Shown here: positions 35,888 through 44,366 of the stretch, in pieces | Layout: every line of letters starts with the position of its first letter | Position numbering within the stretch: position 1 is the first letter of the stretch | Assembly: GCA_024227155.1 (NCBI GenBank) | Contig: JAAELB010000472.1 | Coordinates: forward strand, 1 to 45,358 | Reading direction: 5' to 3' | Length of the DNA: 45,358 nt | Source of the DNA: Desulfobulbaceae bacterium | Lineage (GTDB): Bacteria > Desulfobacterota > Desulfobulbia > Desulfobulbales > Desulfocapsaceae | The notes under the pieces: generated by a model | Told to the model about the DNA's origin: nothing | What the model saw: the letters and a program-made list of their open reading frames with translations, nothing else | The model's database searches: none | Made by a program: the position numbers and the translations under genes

Positions 35888-36468
35888 GGATGAGTTTGCT
35901 CTGTTTTACCCTGGCTGCGAACTTGCCCGGAATTTGAATACTGACTGATCATCGGCCTTGCGGTTCGGGCAACGACAATGGCCGCAGCAATCTTGAGCGC
36001 ATCTCCTATTAAAAATGGGAACATCCCCACAGCTAAAGTCTTCGACCATGTCATTCCAGTAGAAAATTTGAGCCAGCTTGCCCCAAGAGTATAAATCACT
36101 ATGCTTGCCAGGATCATCGCAATGCTATCCCAGACAACGGCCTTCTTTTTGTTCTGAGAGATTAAGCCAGTAATGAACACTGCTGGCAGATAGGCCAACA
36201 GGTAGCCACCCGTCGGTCCAAAAAAGCGACCGATACCACCGGTGCCTCCGGCAAAAACAGGCAAGCCCAGGGCTCCAGCTAAAAGATACACTCCACAAGC
36301 GATAAGCCCCCACCGTGGTCCCAGCAATAAGCCGGTGAGAAGCACAAAGAAATTTTGCAAAACAATCGGTACCGGGCCGATTGGGATGGCTATAAAAGCC
36401 CCAACTGCTATCAACGCTGCGAACAGCGCAGCAAGGACCATCATGCGGGTTTCACTTAAAATATTCAC
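35884..36468 (-). CDS. bioY: BioY biotin transporter substrate-binding component
   Basis: This 194-residue membrane protein of the BioY family binds biotin in the inner membrane. Diagnostic sequence includes GAFIAIPIGPVPIVLQNFFVLLTGLLLGPRWG and GGTGGIGRFFGPTGGYLLAY; about six membrane segments are visible. It starts at a GTG at 36468; ATGs at codons 9 and 10 are alternatives. It is followed by bioM and bioN as BioMNY, and birA lies upstream, so biotin-linked regulation is likely. I did not find a standard BirA operator immediately before it. Confidence 0.93.
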   Translation of the reverse strand: MNILSETRMMVLAALFAALIAVGAFIAIPIGPVPIVLQNFFVLLTGLLLGPRWGLIACGVYLLAGALGLPVFAGGTGGIGRFFGPTGGYLLAYLPAVFITGLISQNKKKAVVWDSIAMILASIVIYTLGASWLKFSTGMTWSKTLAVGMFPFLIGDALKIAAAIVVARTARPMISQYSNSGQVRSQGKTEQTHP

Positions 36469-36592
36469 GTATCATCACATTTATGAGTCTGTTGATTTAA
36501 TAGCATTTTTGTTCAATATCGAGGCAAACAAAAAAATTTACCACAGGCATATAGTTGATATCTCGGAGTCTCGTGTCTCGCTTACCGGAGGA

Positions 36593-36654
36593 TAAAATAT
36601 TTGGTTTAACGAAGAGATTGGGCGAAAAGGCATTAAATCAACGGGCTCATTTAT
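36593..36654 (+). repeat. 62-bp direct repeat, fragment of a lipase-like gene, copy 1
   Basis: Identical over 62 bp, by eye, to 44016-44077, in the same orientation. In one frame it encodes a short lipase-like peptide (NEEIGRKGIKSTGSF). At the second site the same frame continues into a GHSL lipase motif; here it ends in unrelated sequence. It lies between birA and bioY and holds no gene of its own. Confidence 0.8.
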
Positions 36655-36704
36655 TGAATTAATAAGAAGAGGGCTGTGTCCTGGTAAAAAAAAGCGACAT
36701 TTCG

Positions 36705-37622
36705 CTAATGGAAACAGTCTCCATAAATCATTTTTTTAATCGTACCATCCTTCAGCTCGACCAAAAGCGCACCGTCCAAATCTACATCCACTGCGTTACC
36801 TTTGATGGTCTCGTTATGGGTTACCACCGTAACAGAGTTGCCCAGAGTGGCGTTGTATGTTTTCCATCGCTCAATCACCGCCTCCGACATGGCAAGTTCT
36901 AGATTCTTTTCAAACCTGTCGAGAAAAGCGATTAGTAATTCTTTGCGTATCACTGGTCGATGTAATAAGCTTTTTAAACTTATTGCCCTTGGCTCAAGTG
37001 GGCAGGGATCGTTGTTGACATTGATACCTATGCCGATATTCAAAAATGTTACCAAATCGCCTTCAGCTTCTAGCTCTGAAAGCATACCGCAAAGCTTTTT
37101 GCCATCCACCAAAATGTCATTTGGCCACTTAACATCAGCTTTAACACCATAATTTTCCCGCAGGGTTTCTGCCAGGACCGAAGAGGCATAGAAATTGATT
37201 CGTCCGATGTACTGGGGTGGCATCGGAAGCCGTAATACTATGGTGAAATACAGCCCACCTTGGTCAGAATGCCAAATCCGCCTCATCCTCCCGCGACCTT
37301 CTCTCTGTTGGTCGGCCACCACAATTGTGAGGTGTTGACAGTCCTTGCGTGCCAACTCTCGAGCCACTTCCATGGTGGATTCTACTGAGTCGAAGTGGTG
37401 TATCCTTTCGCATCTTTCCGGATCTTCCCAGGCGAACGGTGTGTCTGGTTCGCTTACCAGTCGGTACCCTTTGGCTGTTGCGGCAATATCATATCTGTGG
37501 GCAATTAGCCCCTTTATATGTTTCCATATAGTTACACGGGAGACTTCCAGGACAGAACTGAGCTTTTCCCCTGATATTGGTTGCGGGTTTTGCCTGAGAA
37601 GTTGTAGTATTTCTTTTTTCAT
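36705..37622 (-). CDS. birA: BirA biotin-protein ligase with DNA-binding domain
   Basis: This 305-residue bifunctional enzyme activates biotin with ATP and attaches it to acceptor proteins. Its N-terminal winged helix-turn-helix (about 14-45: SGEKLSSVLEVSRVTIWKHIKGL) lets it repress biotin genes. The catalytic centre has the BirA motif GRGRMRRIW (adenylate loop), the ligand-binding KWPNDILVDGKKLCGML and FLNIGIGINVN. A C-terminal domain of about 50 residues follows. It is divergent from nothing nearby and lies upstream of the biotin transporter genes in the same direction. An inverted repeat (37636-37673) lies just before its start. Confidence 0.94.
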   Translation of the reverse strand: MKKEILQLLRQNPQPISGEKLSSVLEVSRVTIWKHIKGLIAHRYDIAATAKGYRLVSEPDTPFAWEDPERCERIHHFDSVESTMEVARELARKDCQHLTIVVADQQREGRGRMRRIWHSDQGGLYFTIVLRLPMPPQYIGRINFYASSVLAETLRENYGVKADVKWPNDILVDGKKLCGMLSELEAEGDLVTFLNIGIGINVNNDPCPLEPRAISLKSLLHRPVIRKELLIAFLDRFEKNLELAMSEAVIERWKTYNATLGNSVTVVTHNETIKGNAVDVDLDGALLVELKDGTIKKMIYGDCFH

Positions 37623-37635
37623 TAAGAGTTATGTG

Positions 37636-37673
37636 TTTTGGTTAGCCGTGTTGAGCCTTGAGGTTAACCAAAA
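37636..37673. promoter_or_regulatory. inverted repeat before birA
   Basis: TTTTGGTTA (37636-37644) and TTAACCAAAA (37664-37673) form a nearly perfect inverted repeat just upstream of the birA start. It could be an operator, for BirA itself or another regulator. It does not fit the usual BirA box TTGTnAACC-N15-GGTTnACAA, so BirA binding is speculative. Confidence 0.3.
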
Positions 37674-37967
37674 TATTATGGCGTGTCAATAACGGTTTTA
37701 TTGTCTACTAAAGGTCCTTCTACGGAAAATAGCCAATTGAAAAGACTCATTCAAATTCTCCTGTTTATTGCATTCATCGTATGGGTGGTTCAATGGTTTT
37801 GGTGGTTGGGTTTCTCTTTTAGCAAGTATGACTTTTTTGCAAATGCATGACATTACAGGTGTGAGTAAGAACGGGTGAATAATCGATGAAAAATCCAGGT
37901 ATTTGTGTTTTTTTCTTAGTTCAGTTCCAAATACCCTCAATAAGCATTTCTTACGACTCCATTTGCA

Positions 37968-37996
37968 TTGCTGTTTTTCCTGCATATGGCTATAAT
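37968..37996 (+). promoter_or_regulatory. sigma-70 promoter of the TonB-receptor operon
   Basis: TTGCTG, an exact 17-bp spacer, then a perfect TATAAT. Transcription would start near 38003 and give an 81-nt leader before the ATG at 38084. Confidence 0.5.
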
Positions 37997-38013
37997 CTGA
38001 GGATATTATTGAA

Positions 38014-38052
38014 AAGTGGTGATGCTGTTTTTAACCACTTGAAATTTTTTTT
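38014..38052 (+). terminator. possible attenuator hairpin in the TonB-receptor leader
   Basis: AAGTGGT (38014-38020) pairs with ACCACTT (38034-38040); GAAA and eight T follow. It lies between the promoter and the start codon, so it could stop transcription early under some conditions. The stem is short and separated from the T-run, so the effect may be weak. Confidence 0.3.
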
Positions 38053-38083
38053 CATAATAACCCGTACACCCATTGGAAAAACG

Positions 38084-40132
38084 ATGAAACAGCCAAGTAA
38101 AATATTTTACTTCTTTATGATGGGCTTATTTTTAGCAGTAACAGTAGTTTCAGCTGCCTCTGCCAACTCCGATGGTATGGAAGTCCTTTCCCTTGATGAA
38201 CTATTAGATCTCGATGTGGTGACAGTGGCTAAAGTACCTAAAAAAATCACTCAGTCTCCTGCTGCCATATATGTCATACCCAGGGAAACATTGCGTCGCA
38301 GCGGGGTGGACTCTATTCCGGAGGCCCTACGCATGGTACCGGGTATGCATGTGTACCGAATCAATGCCACTAAATGGGCCATTAGCTCAAGAGGTTTTTC
38401 CGGTCGTTTTGCCAACAAAATGTTGGTGATGATTGATGGGCGCACGGTCTATACACCTCTTTTTTCTGGAGTATATTGGGATGTGCAGGACACAATGCTT
38501 GAGGATGTCGAACGGATTGAGGTCATCCGAGGACCGGGAGGTACTCTGTGGGGAACAAATGCGGTAAACGGCATCATCAATATTATCACCAGGGAAAGTG
38601 CTGATACCCAAGGTGCGTTGTTGTCCATAGAGGCAGGCAGCCATGATAATGGAACAGTTGCTGCCAGATATGGTGGATGGTTAGATGAAAAAACTTCCTA
38701 TAGAATCTACGGTAAAATTTTTGACCGGGACAGTTTTGAGAGTCTGTCTGAAGCTGGTGCTAGCGATGAATTTTCTATGGGCCGCACCGGTTTTCGTATG
38801 GATAGAAACCAGAGCAGTAGTGATGTGTTTACTTTACAGGGAGACCTGTACTTTGGCAAAGCCAGTCAATCAAGAAATAAACTAAGCTTAACAGCTCCTT
38901 ATTCTTACACATTTGCCGATGAGGCCGAACTCGATGGAGGGAATCTCCTTGGTCGTTGGAGTCATACGATATCCACCAGCTCGGATATGAACCTGCAGCT
39001 CTATTATGATCGTACAAAACGTGACGGAACTGTTTTTTCAGAAACCAGGGATACTCTGGATATAGATTTTCAGCACCGTTTTGGTATGACAGAAAATCAG
39101 GAAGTGCTATGGGGCCTAGGATACCGCTATAGTAATGACAAAACAGTTTCCACCATTGATCTAACAAGCGGTTTGTACAGCTATCATCTCACTCCGGCAA
39201 CAGAGGCAGAAACTCTTCTCAGTAGTTTTATTCAGGATCGTTTTTCTTTTGCAGATGGTAGAGGGGAAATCACCCTTGGTACCAAGGTGGAACATAATGA
39301 TTACAGTGGCCTTGAGTGGCAGCCAAGTGGACGACTGCTCTGGAACTTCAGTGAGAGAAGCTCCTTCTGGACAGCGATCTCCAGAAGTGTCAGAACTCCT
39401 TCACGCTCAGAAACCGGTGCTGAATTTAATTCTGCCGCTTTTTTCAATCCAGGCATTCCACCAGCCGGTATGGTTACTGTGACACGTATTCTTGCCAACG
39501 ATGAGCTGGATTCAGAAAAGGTGATGTCTTATGAACTCGGATACCGTATCCGGCCAACAGATACACTCTTTATCGACCTTACCACTTATTATAATTATTA
39601 TAAGGATCTTGTCGGGGGAATAGCTGGTGGGGCACCACACGTTGAAACGGCAGTTACCGGTCCTTATATGGTTATGCCGGTAACCATTGATAATTGCAGC
39701 GATGGAGAAACGTACGGCTTCGAACTAAGCAGTCATTGGTCAGTGGTGGATTGGTGGCGTTTGAATGCCAGCTATACCTGGTTTGAATTTAATGTATTAA
39801 ATGCAGATAGTCTCTTGTTTCAAAGACCTGGCTTTGATCAAGATGAGCAGGCACAACATCAGGTGTCTCTGAGTTCATATATGGATCTTTCCTATAATCT
39901 TGAGCTCAATGCTATGCTCTCCTATGTTGGTGCTTTATCGGGTATGAATGTGGAGAGCTATGTGAATTGTGACTTGAACCTGGCCTGGCATCCCACCGCT
40001 GCTTTCACAGTTATAATTGGTGGACGCAATCTTTTTGATTCGAGTCATGTCGAATTTAACAGTATCAAGGACGGGATCATTGGCAGTGAAATCCCCCGTA
40101 ATTTCTATGGCCAATTGAGCTGGAATTTCTAA
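38084..40132 (+). CDS. TonB-dependent outer-membrane receptor
   Basis: I start at the ATG at 38084, where a signal peptide begins (MKQPSKIFYFFMMGLFLAVT, cleavage near ASANS); the longer frame upstream is poorly supported. The 682-residue protein has a plug domain (about 30-160: SPAAIYVIPRETLRRSGVDS, ALRMVPGMHV and IEVIRGPGGTLWGTNAVNGIINI) and a beta-barrel with an aromatic C-terminus (YGQLSWNF). It takes up a large ligand, such as a siderophore, cobalamin or a sugar, using TonB. The ligand is not clear. It heads a likely operon with a YfiR protein (gap 9 bp) and a hybrid kinase (gap 5 bp). The unusual coupling hints at a signalling role. Confidence 0.9.
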   Translation: MKQPSKIFYFFMMGLFLAVTVVSAASANSDGMEVLSLDELLDLDVVTVAKVPKKITQSPAAIYVIPRETLRRSGVDSIPEALRMVPGMHVYRINATKWAISSRGFSGRFANKMLVMIDGRTVYTPLFSGVYWDVQDTMLEDVERIEVIRGPGGTLWGTNAVNGIINIITRESADTQGALLSIEAGSHDNGTVAARYGGWLDEKTSYRIYGKIFDRDSFESLSEAGASDEFSMGRTGFRMDRNQSSSDVFTLQGDLYFGKASQSRNKLSLTAPYSYTFADEAELDGGNLLGRWSHTISTSSDMNLQLYYDRTKRDGTVFSETRDTLDIDFQHRFGMTENQEVLWGLGYRYSNDKTVSTIDLTSGLYSYHLTPATEAETLLSSFIQDRFSFADGRGEITLGTKVEHNDYSGLEWQPSGRLLWNFSERSSFWTAISRSVRTPSRSETGAEFNSAAFFNPGIPPAGMVTVTRILANDELDSEKVMSYELGYRIRPTDTLFIDLTTYYNYYKDLVGGIAGGAPHVETAVTGPYMVMPVTIDNCSDGETYGFELSSHWSVVDWWRLNASYTWFEFNVLNADSLLFQRPGFDQDEQAQHQVSLSSYMDLSYNLELNAMLSYVGALSGMNVESYVNCDLNLAWHPTAAFTVIIGGRNLFDSSHVEFNSIKDGIIGSEIPRNFYGQLSWNF

Positions 40133-40141
40133 CCACTTGAT

Positions 40142-40687
40142 ATGATTTCGCCGCGGATTTATAAAATTTTGATCTTTTTGGTCACTTTGTTATGGATAGC
40201 CACTCCCATCCATGCACAGCTGCGGGAATCAAAGGAACAGAAAATTAAAGCTGCCTTTCTTGTTCAGTTCATCAAATATGTTAAGTGGCCAAGCCACTGC
40301 TTTACCGGAGTCGATGATCCGATTGTGATCGGTATCATTGGCCCTGATCCTTTTGGCTCTACAATTGATAAGATAAGCAGATCTGTTAGTACTAAGGGGA
40401 GAAATGTTGAAGTACGCCGATTACGTAGTTTGTCTGGTGTCGAACAGTGTCATATCCTCTATATCTCATCCGAAAAACCAGAGCGAATTGAAGAAATCAT
40501 CACACTACTCTCCAACAAACCCTTGATTCTGGTGTGTGACAGGAGTGATTTTCTGACTCTTGGTGGGACTATTCAGTTTATAAAAGTGGATTCAAAGATG
40601 CGCTTTGCCATCAACACAACTAACCTCAAGAGAAAAGGGCTAAAAATCAGTTCAAAGTTATTAAAGGTTGCCCATAAGGTCGAGTAA
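40142..40687 (+). CDS. YfiR-family (DUF4154) periplasmic protein
   Basis: The 181-residue product has a signal peptide (1-25, ending IHAQL) and the YfiR signature (IKAAFLVQFIKYVKWPSHCF; IVIGIIGPDPFGS; ECHILYISS-like QCHILYISSEKPERIEEI; FAINTTNLKRKGLKISSKLLKVAHKV). In Pseudomonas YfiR is a periplasmic inhibitor of the diguanylate cyclase YfiN. Here the next gene is a hybrid histidine kinase with a periplasmic domain, so it probably gates that kinase instead. It lies in an operon with the TonB receptor upstream and the kinase downstream. Confidence 0.88.
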   Translation: MISPRIYKILIFLVTLLWIATPIHAQLRESKEQKIKAAFLVQFIKYVKWPSHCFTGVDDPIVIGIIGPDPFGSTIDKISRSVSTKGRNVEVRRLRSLSGVEQCHILYISSEKPERIEEIITLLSNKPLILVCDRSDFLTLGGTIQFIKVDSKMRFAINTTNLKRKGLKISSKLLKVAHKVE

Positions 40688-40692
40688 AAAAT

Positions 40693-42654
40693 ATGATTTT
40701 CCCCCGGCTTAGAAATATATCCATCAAAAACAAACTTATTGTCATTATTGTTTCCAGCAGCCTCTTTGTCTGTCTGATAACAACAATTTGTTTCGTTGGC
40801 CTGGAAGTGTATTCATTTCGGAGTAATATGGTTCGTGACCTCATCGGACTCGCTAAAGTTGTTGGCATGAACTGTATCGCTCCTCTTGATTTTCTGGATA
40901 ATGAAAGTGCTGAAGAAGTCTTAAACTCTTTTACTGCACGACCATATATTCTCCAGGCAGCAGTATATGACAAAGATGGTGCACTCTTCAGTCAATACAA
41001 TTCTTCCGACAACTCTCCGGTGGTTCCCTATGCAAGCAAAACAAAAGAGGCATTCTTTTTTCAAGATGGTCGTCTCAGTGTCTATGTGCCCATTGGCGAA
41101 GGTGAAAATCTAGCTGGCTTGATGTACCTCGTCGCCGACATGACAGAGTTTAGGAGTAAACTCATTCGTTACGTGTCTGTAGTGCTCTCTATTTTGATAG
41201 GTGCTCTTTTTATTGCCTGGTCCATTTCATTAAAATTGCAAAAAGTTATATCCGATCCTATTGCTGCTTTAACCATGACTATAGCGCAGGTACGGCAAGA
41301 GAAGAATTATGCTGTGAGAGCGAAAAAAGAGGGCGATGACGAGCTGGGTACCCTTACAGAAGGGCTAAATTCTATGTTGGATCAAATCCAGAAGCGTGAT
41401 CATGCTCTTGAAAAGGCAAAAGTGATCGCAGAAGACGCCAACCTGGCCAAATCCACTTTTTTGGCTCAGATGAGCCATGAAATTCGTACCCCCATGAATG
41501 GGGTACTTGGAATGTCATCACTTTTACTCAATACACCGTTAAGCAATAAGCAGGAAAAGTTTGTTAACACAATACAGCAATCTGGAAAATTACTCTTAAA
41601 TGTTATCAATGATATTCTCGATTTTTCTAAAATTGAGGCAGGAAAACTGGAACTGGATAACATTTCTTTCAATGTACGTACTACCATTGCAGAAGTTTTG
41701 GATATCTTCTCTGATTCGATGCAACAAAAAGGACTGAAACTTACCTGTTCTATAGACCCCGCGATACCGTCTTTGCTCATAGGTGATTCTGGTAGATTGG
41801 GTCAGATTGTTATTAATTTACTGGGCAATGCCATTAAATTTACCCAGAGAGGTGAAGTAAAAATTGGGATCAACCTTGAAAAACAGGAAGGCATATTTTT
41901 CTGTCTTTGCTTTAGGGTAACAGATACCGGCATAGGTATTTCCCCTGAGCAGAAAAATACTATTTTCTCAGCTTTTGCCCAGGCAGATAATTCAACCACG
42001 CGAAAGTTTGGTGGTACTGGCCTGGGATTGACAATATCCAAGCAGTTGGTGTTGTTGATGGATGGGACTATAGGCGTTGAAAGTAATTTGGGTAAGGGCA
42101 CAACATTTTGGTTCACTGCCAAATTTACTTCTGGCCATCATAACGATGCTTCTGCTGTTCTGGATGAACAGAAGAACAGGTTCGAAACAAGAATGACAGA
42201 AAAATCAACGCCTAATTTTCAAGCCCATATTCTCGTTGCAGAGGACAATGAAACTAATCAGATGGTCATTGAGGGAATGCTGAAACATCTCGGTTGCAAA
42301 GTTGATCTGGTTTACAATGGGCTGGAAGCTGTAAAAACCGTAACAAAACACAGTTACGACCTGGTGTTCATGGACTGCCAAATGCCCGATATGGACGGTT
42401 ATGATGCCACCCGAGAGATAAGAAAATTAGAAAAACGAGACGCAGCTTCGAACAAGGGGGCTGGTCTCCCTGTTCGCCGTCCCATTGTTGCTTTGACCGC
42501 TCATACTATGAAAGGAGATAGGGAAAAGTGTTTGACATCGGGAATGGACGATTATCTAGGAAAACCCTTTGAAAAAAGTGGGCTGATCAAGATGCTGGAG
42601 AAATGGGTCGGTACAACTATAGTCACTGAGAATATTGATGAAAAAGGAAGATAG
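40693..42654 (+). CDS. membrane hybrid histidine kinase with HAMP, HisKA, HATPase and receiver
   Basis: This is a 653-residue protein. Transmembrane segments lie at about 13-35 and 155-178, enclosing a short periplasmic domain like that of YfiN. HAMP follows (about 180-235), then HisKA with His262 (QMSHEIRTPMNGVLGM) and a HATPase domain (about 360-480: NLLGNAIKFT; DTGIG; GTGLGLTIS). A receiver ends the protein (about 513-640) with Asp561 (LVFMDCQMPDMDG) and Lys in LGKPF. No GGDEF domain is present, so it differs from YfiN. The preceding YfiR protein and TonB receptor suggest the three form one signal chain from an outer-membrane ligand to a phosphorelay. The output target is not in the window. 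Confidence 0.9.
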   Translation: MIFPRLRNISIKNKLIVIIVSSSLFVCLITTICFVGLEVYSFRSNMVRDLIGLAKVVGMNCIAPLDFLDNESAEEVLNSFTARPYILQAAVYDKDGALFSQYNSSDNSPVVPYASKTKEAFFFQDGRLSVYVPIGEGENLAGLMYLVADMTEFRSKLIRYVSVVLSILIGALFIAWSISLKLQKVISDPIAALTMTIAQVRQEKNYAVRAKKEGDDELGTLTEGLNSMLDQIQKRDHALEKAKVIAEDANLAKSTFLAQMSHEIRTPMNGVLGMSSLLLNTPLSNKQEKFVNTIQQSGKLLLNVINDILDFSKIEAGKLELDNISFNVRTTIAEVLDIFSDSMQQKGLKLTCSIDPAIPSLLIGDSGRLGQIVINLLGNAIKFTQRGEVKIGINLEKQEGIFFCLCFRVTDTGIGISPEQKNTIFSAFAQADNSTTRKFGGTGLGLTISKQLVLLMDGTIGVESNLGKGTTFWFTAKFTSGHHNDASAVLDEQKNRFETRMTEKSTPNFQAHILVAEDNETNQMVIEGMLKHLGCKVDLVYNGLEAVKTVTKHSYDLVFMDCQMPDMDGYDATREIRKLEKRDAASNKGAGLPVRRPIVALTAHTMKGDREKCLTSGMDDYLGKPFEKSGLIKMLEKWVGTTIVTENIDEKGR

Positions 42655-42863
42655 TGAAACGGTTCATGTCGATCAGTGCTAATGTTGGTGTTTTGCACCT
42701 GGTTGGCCTGTTCAACATCCTTGAAGGAATGGAACTTGCGAGTGAAATGGGAAAAAGTGGCGAATTACCGGCCCCAATGAGCAGGAATTCGCCCTTGTAG
42801 CTAAAAACTTCAAAAATGAAATCCATGATTGAAAGCAGTACTCAAGAGGGAGTTTATTTTAAG
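42655..42863. other. 209-bp stretch without a convincing gene
   Basis: After the kinase stop a plus-strand frame could encode about 47 codons from a GTG at 42656, and a minus-strand frame overlaps it. Neither has a convincing ribosome-binding site or a known motif. The stretch ends with the first half of a 40-bp repeat (42849-42863), which the 153-bp element then interrupts. Confidence 0.5.
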
Positions 42864-43016
42864 GTAACCGTTCACCGCCCCCTTCAAAAGATTGCATAAC
42901 CAGAGTCCGTAACCGTTCGTCCAGTGCTCCAGGTTCGTTCAAGCTGGTCTCCTGGCTATAGTTGGCTATGCCAGGAGGCCTGATCGGACGAAAATGGGGT
43001 GCTGGTGAACGGTTAC
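42864..43016. mobile_element. 153-bp MITE-like element, copy 2, with 8-bp target duplication
   Basis: Same element as at 5121-5273, in opposite orientation. It starts GTAACCGTTCACC and ends GGTGAACGGTTAC, with ATTTTAAG directly before (42856-42863) and after (43017-43024). Both copies thus have perfect but different 8-bp duplications, which proves independent insertions. It interrupts a 40-bp repeat. No coding capacity. Confidence 0.92.
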
Positions 43017-43049
43017 ATTTTAAGTTCCTGATGTTAAAACACTCTCCAG
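43017..43049. repeat. second half of the split 40-bp palindromic repeat
   Basis: Removing the 153-bp element and one copy of its 8-bp duplication joins 42849-42863 to 43025-43049 and restores a 40-bp sequence 37/40 identical to 15277-15316. The element therefore inserted into an older repeat. Confidence 0.7.
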
Positions 43050-43096
43050 ACTGACAAAATTCATTTTTATGTATCTAAAAAATACTCTGAATTGAA

Positions 43097-43894
43097 CTAC
43101 AACAGCCTTGCCACTTCGAAATGCATCCCATCTGGTCTGCCCTGGAAATTACCTCCCCAGAAAAAGCCGTGGGCGTTAGCAATTTCAACCAGTTCACGAA
43201 CTGTTCCTTTTTCCCCTTCAAGAGCAGGGATTGCTCCGAGTTTGTTCCACTGGTAATTGATATCAAAGGCACTGCCGAAGGCATGGTTACTGAGAGTGGT
43301 ACGACTACCACGGATAAATCGGGGATTATAGCTGCCATCATATGTCAAAATGAGATCCCGTAGCCCAGCCTCTTCCCATGACGCCCACATGGCTAATAAC
43401 TGATCTTTTGCTTTTGTGTGAAAACGCATCCGCCCGCTACTTGGGCGACCATAAACCGGGATTCCCTTGAGTTGTGGAATGATCACAGTCTTTATATTGG
43501 TAGATTCCCATTGATCAATAATTCTGATTTTTTCAGGATTTTGTAAAGTCGGTGCAGGTTCAAACCGGAAATCACCAAATAAGTTTTTTCTGTTTTCTGA
43601 GGTGATGGGGGCAATAGGCGACAAAGAAGGTAAAACAGAATTGCTCTCCGGATCCATCGTATCCTCAAAACCTACATCAAATCCACGTAACAGTGCTGCT
43701 CCCAACGTCCGTGGACCGACAATTCCGTCAGCGGTAATGGACGCGGATCTTTGAAATGCCTTCGTGGCCTTTTCGGTCAAAGGTCCGAAACTCCCGTCCA
43801 CATTTCCACGAAAATGTCTGATGCCTACAAGGAAATTTTGCCAACGTTCAACCTCTGAGCCTTCACTGCCTAATCGAAGAATTGTAATGGTCAT
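43097..43894 (-). CDS. peptidoglycan-binding domain plus M15-type D,D-peptidase-like protein
   Basis: The 265-residue product begins with a peptidoglycan-binding type 1 repeat (about 8-72: GSEGSEVERWQNFLVGIRHF; DGIVGPRTLGAAL). A zinc-peptidase domain of the M15/VanY kind follows (about 130-262). Its metal-binding residues are visible as SNHAFGSAFDIN (His and Asp) and GRPDGMHFEV (His). Such enzymes cleave the D-alanyl bonds of cell-wall peptides and occur as phage endolysins or envelope enzymes. No signal peptide is seen, so it may be phage-derived or exported otherwise. The ATG at 43894 has GAGGAA upstream. It stands alone, next to the split repeat. Confidence 0.8.
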   Translation of the reverse strand: MTITILRLGSEGSEVERWQNFLVGIRHFRGNVDGSFGPLTEKATKAFQRSASITADGIVGPRTLGAALLRGFDVGFEDTMDPESNSVLPSLSPIAPITSENRKNLFGDFRFEPAPTLQNPEKIRIIDQWESTNIKTVIIPQLKGIPVYGRPSSGRMRFHTKAKDQLLAMWASWEEAGLRDLILTYDGSYNPRFIRGSRTTLSNHAFGSAFDINYQWNKLGAIPALEGEKGTVRELVEIANAHGFFWGGNFQGRPDGMHFEVARLL

Positions 43895-44015
43895 GGTTCC
43901 TCCTCATGTGGAAACGCGTTTGCTGTTTGATTGCGCCATCAATTTACAGCATGGGGTTGGGTGTTGCTGGATTCTGTTAGGTTAATAAATGTGAATAGTA
44001 CATTAAAGCCGACGC

Positions 44016-44077
44016 TAAAATATTTGGTTTAACGAAGAGATTGGGCGAAAAGGCATTAAATCAACGGGCTCATTTAT
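44016..44077 (+). repeat. 62-bp direct repeat, copy 2
   Basis: Identical by eye to 36593-36654. It begins at the same base (TAAAATATTTGG) and ends CTCATTTAT. Here it continues in frame into a lipase-like fragment, so this site is nearer the original gene. Confidence 0.8.
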
Positions 44078-44171
44078 ACGGGTGGCTGATGAGGTTGTTG
44101 AATTTGTGGAAAAAGCCAAAAATGACGGTAAAAAAATCTATATCACCGGCCATTCTTTAAGTGCTGAAAAT
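44019..44171 (+). pseudogene. fragment of a lipase/esterase-like gene
   Basis: An open frame without start codon encodes about 50 residues ending in VEKAKNDGKKIYITGHSL, whose GHSL is the nucleophile elbow of class 3 / DUF2974-type lipases (usually GHSLGG). The 5' side is cut by a stop, and the 3' side runs into a 125-bp element at 44172, which evidently interrupted the gene. So it is a remnant. Confidence 0.6.
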
Positions 44172-44296
44172 GGGTCAGGTCTTTCGTTATTCTACGATAA
44201 CCTTTGCTTTGCTGAAGTAACCGCTTTGGAGAGCTGATTGCTTTTAGCCAGTTGCTTATCACATTAACAACTAAATAACAACGAAAGACATGACCC
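44172..44296. mobile_element. 125-bp element with 20-bp inverted ends
   Basis: The left end GGGTCAGGTCTTTCGTTATT and the inverse of the right end GGGTCATGTCTTTCGTTGTT match at 18 of 20 positions. GGGTCAGGTCTTTC-type sequences are found near IS200/Y1-type (REP-associated) transposases, so I suspect a non-autonomous relative, but that is an inference. It has no coding capacity. It disrupts the lipase fragment. Confidence 0.55.
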
Positions 44297-44366
44297 CTTT
44301 GCGTGACACTTTGCTTACGCAAAATGGCACGTTCTTGTCGGTAGCGAAACAATGTAAATCGTCTTG

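Noticed and set aside
37636-37673. A canonical BirA operator before birA
   Set aside because: The inverted repeat has TTTTGGTTA/TTAACCAAAA arms and spacing that do not fit TTGTnAACC-N15-GGTTnACAA.
37698-37985. A 95-codon minus-strand open frame between birA and the TonB receptor
   Set aside because: No recognisable protein; it overlaps the promoter of the receptor operon and lacks a good ribosome-binding site.
38003-38083. A cobalamin riboswitch in the TonB-receptor leader
   Set aside because: Only 81 nt are available and no B12-box or conserved core motif is seen.
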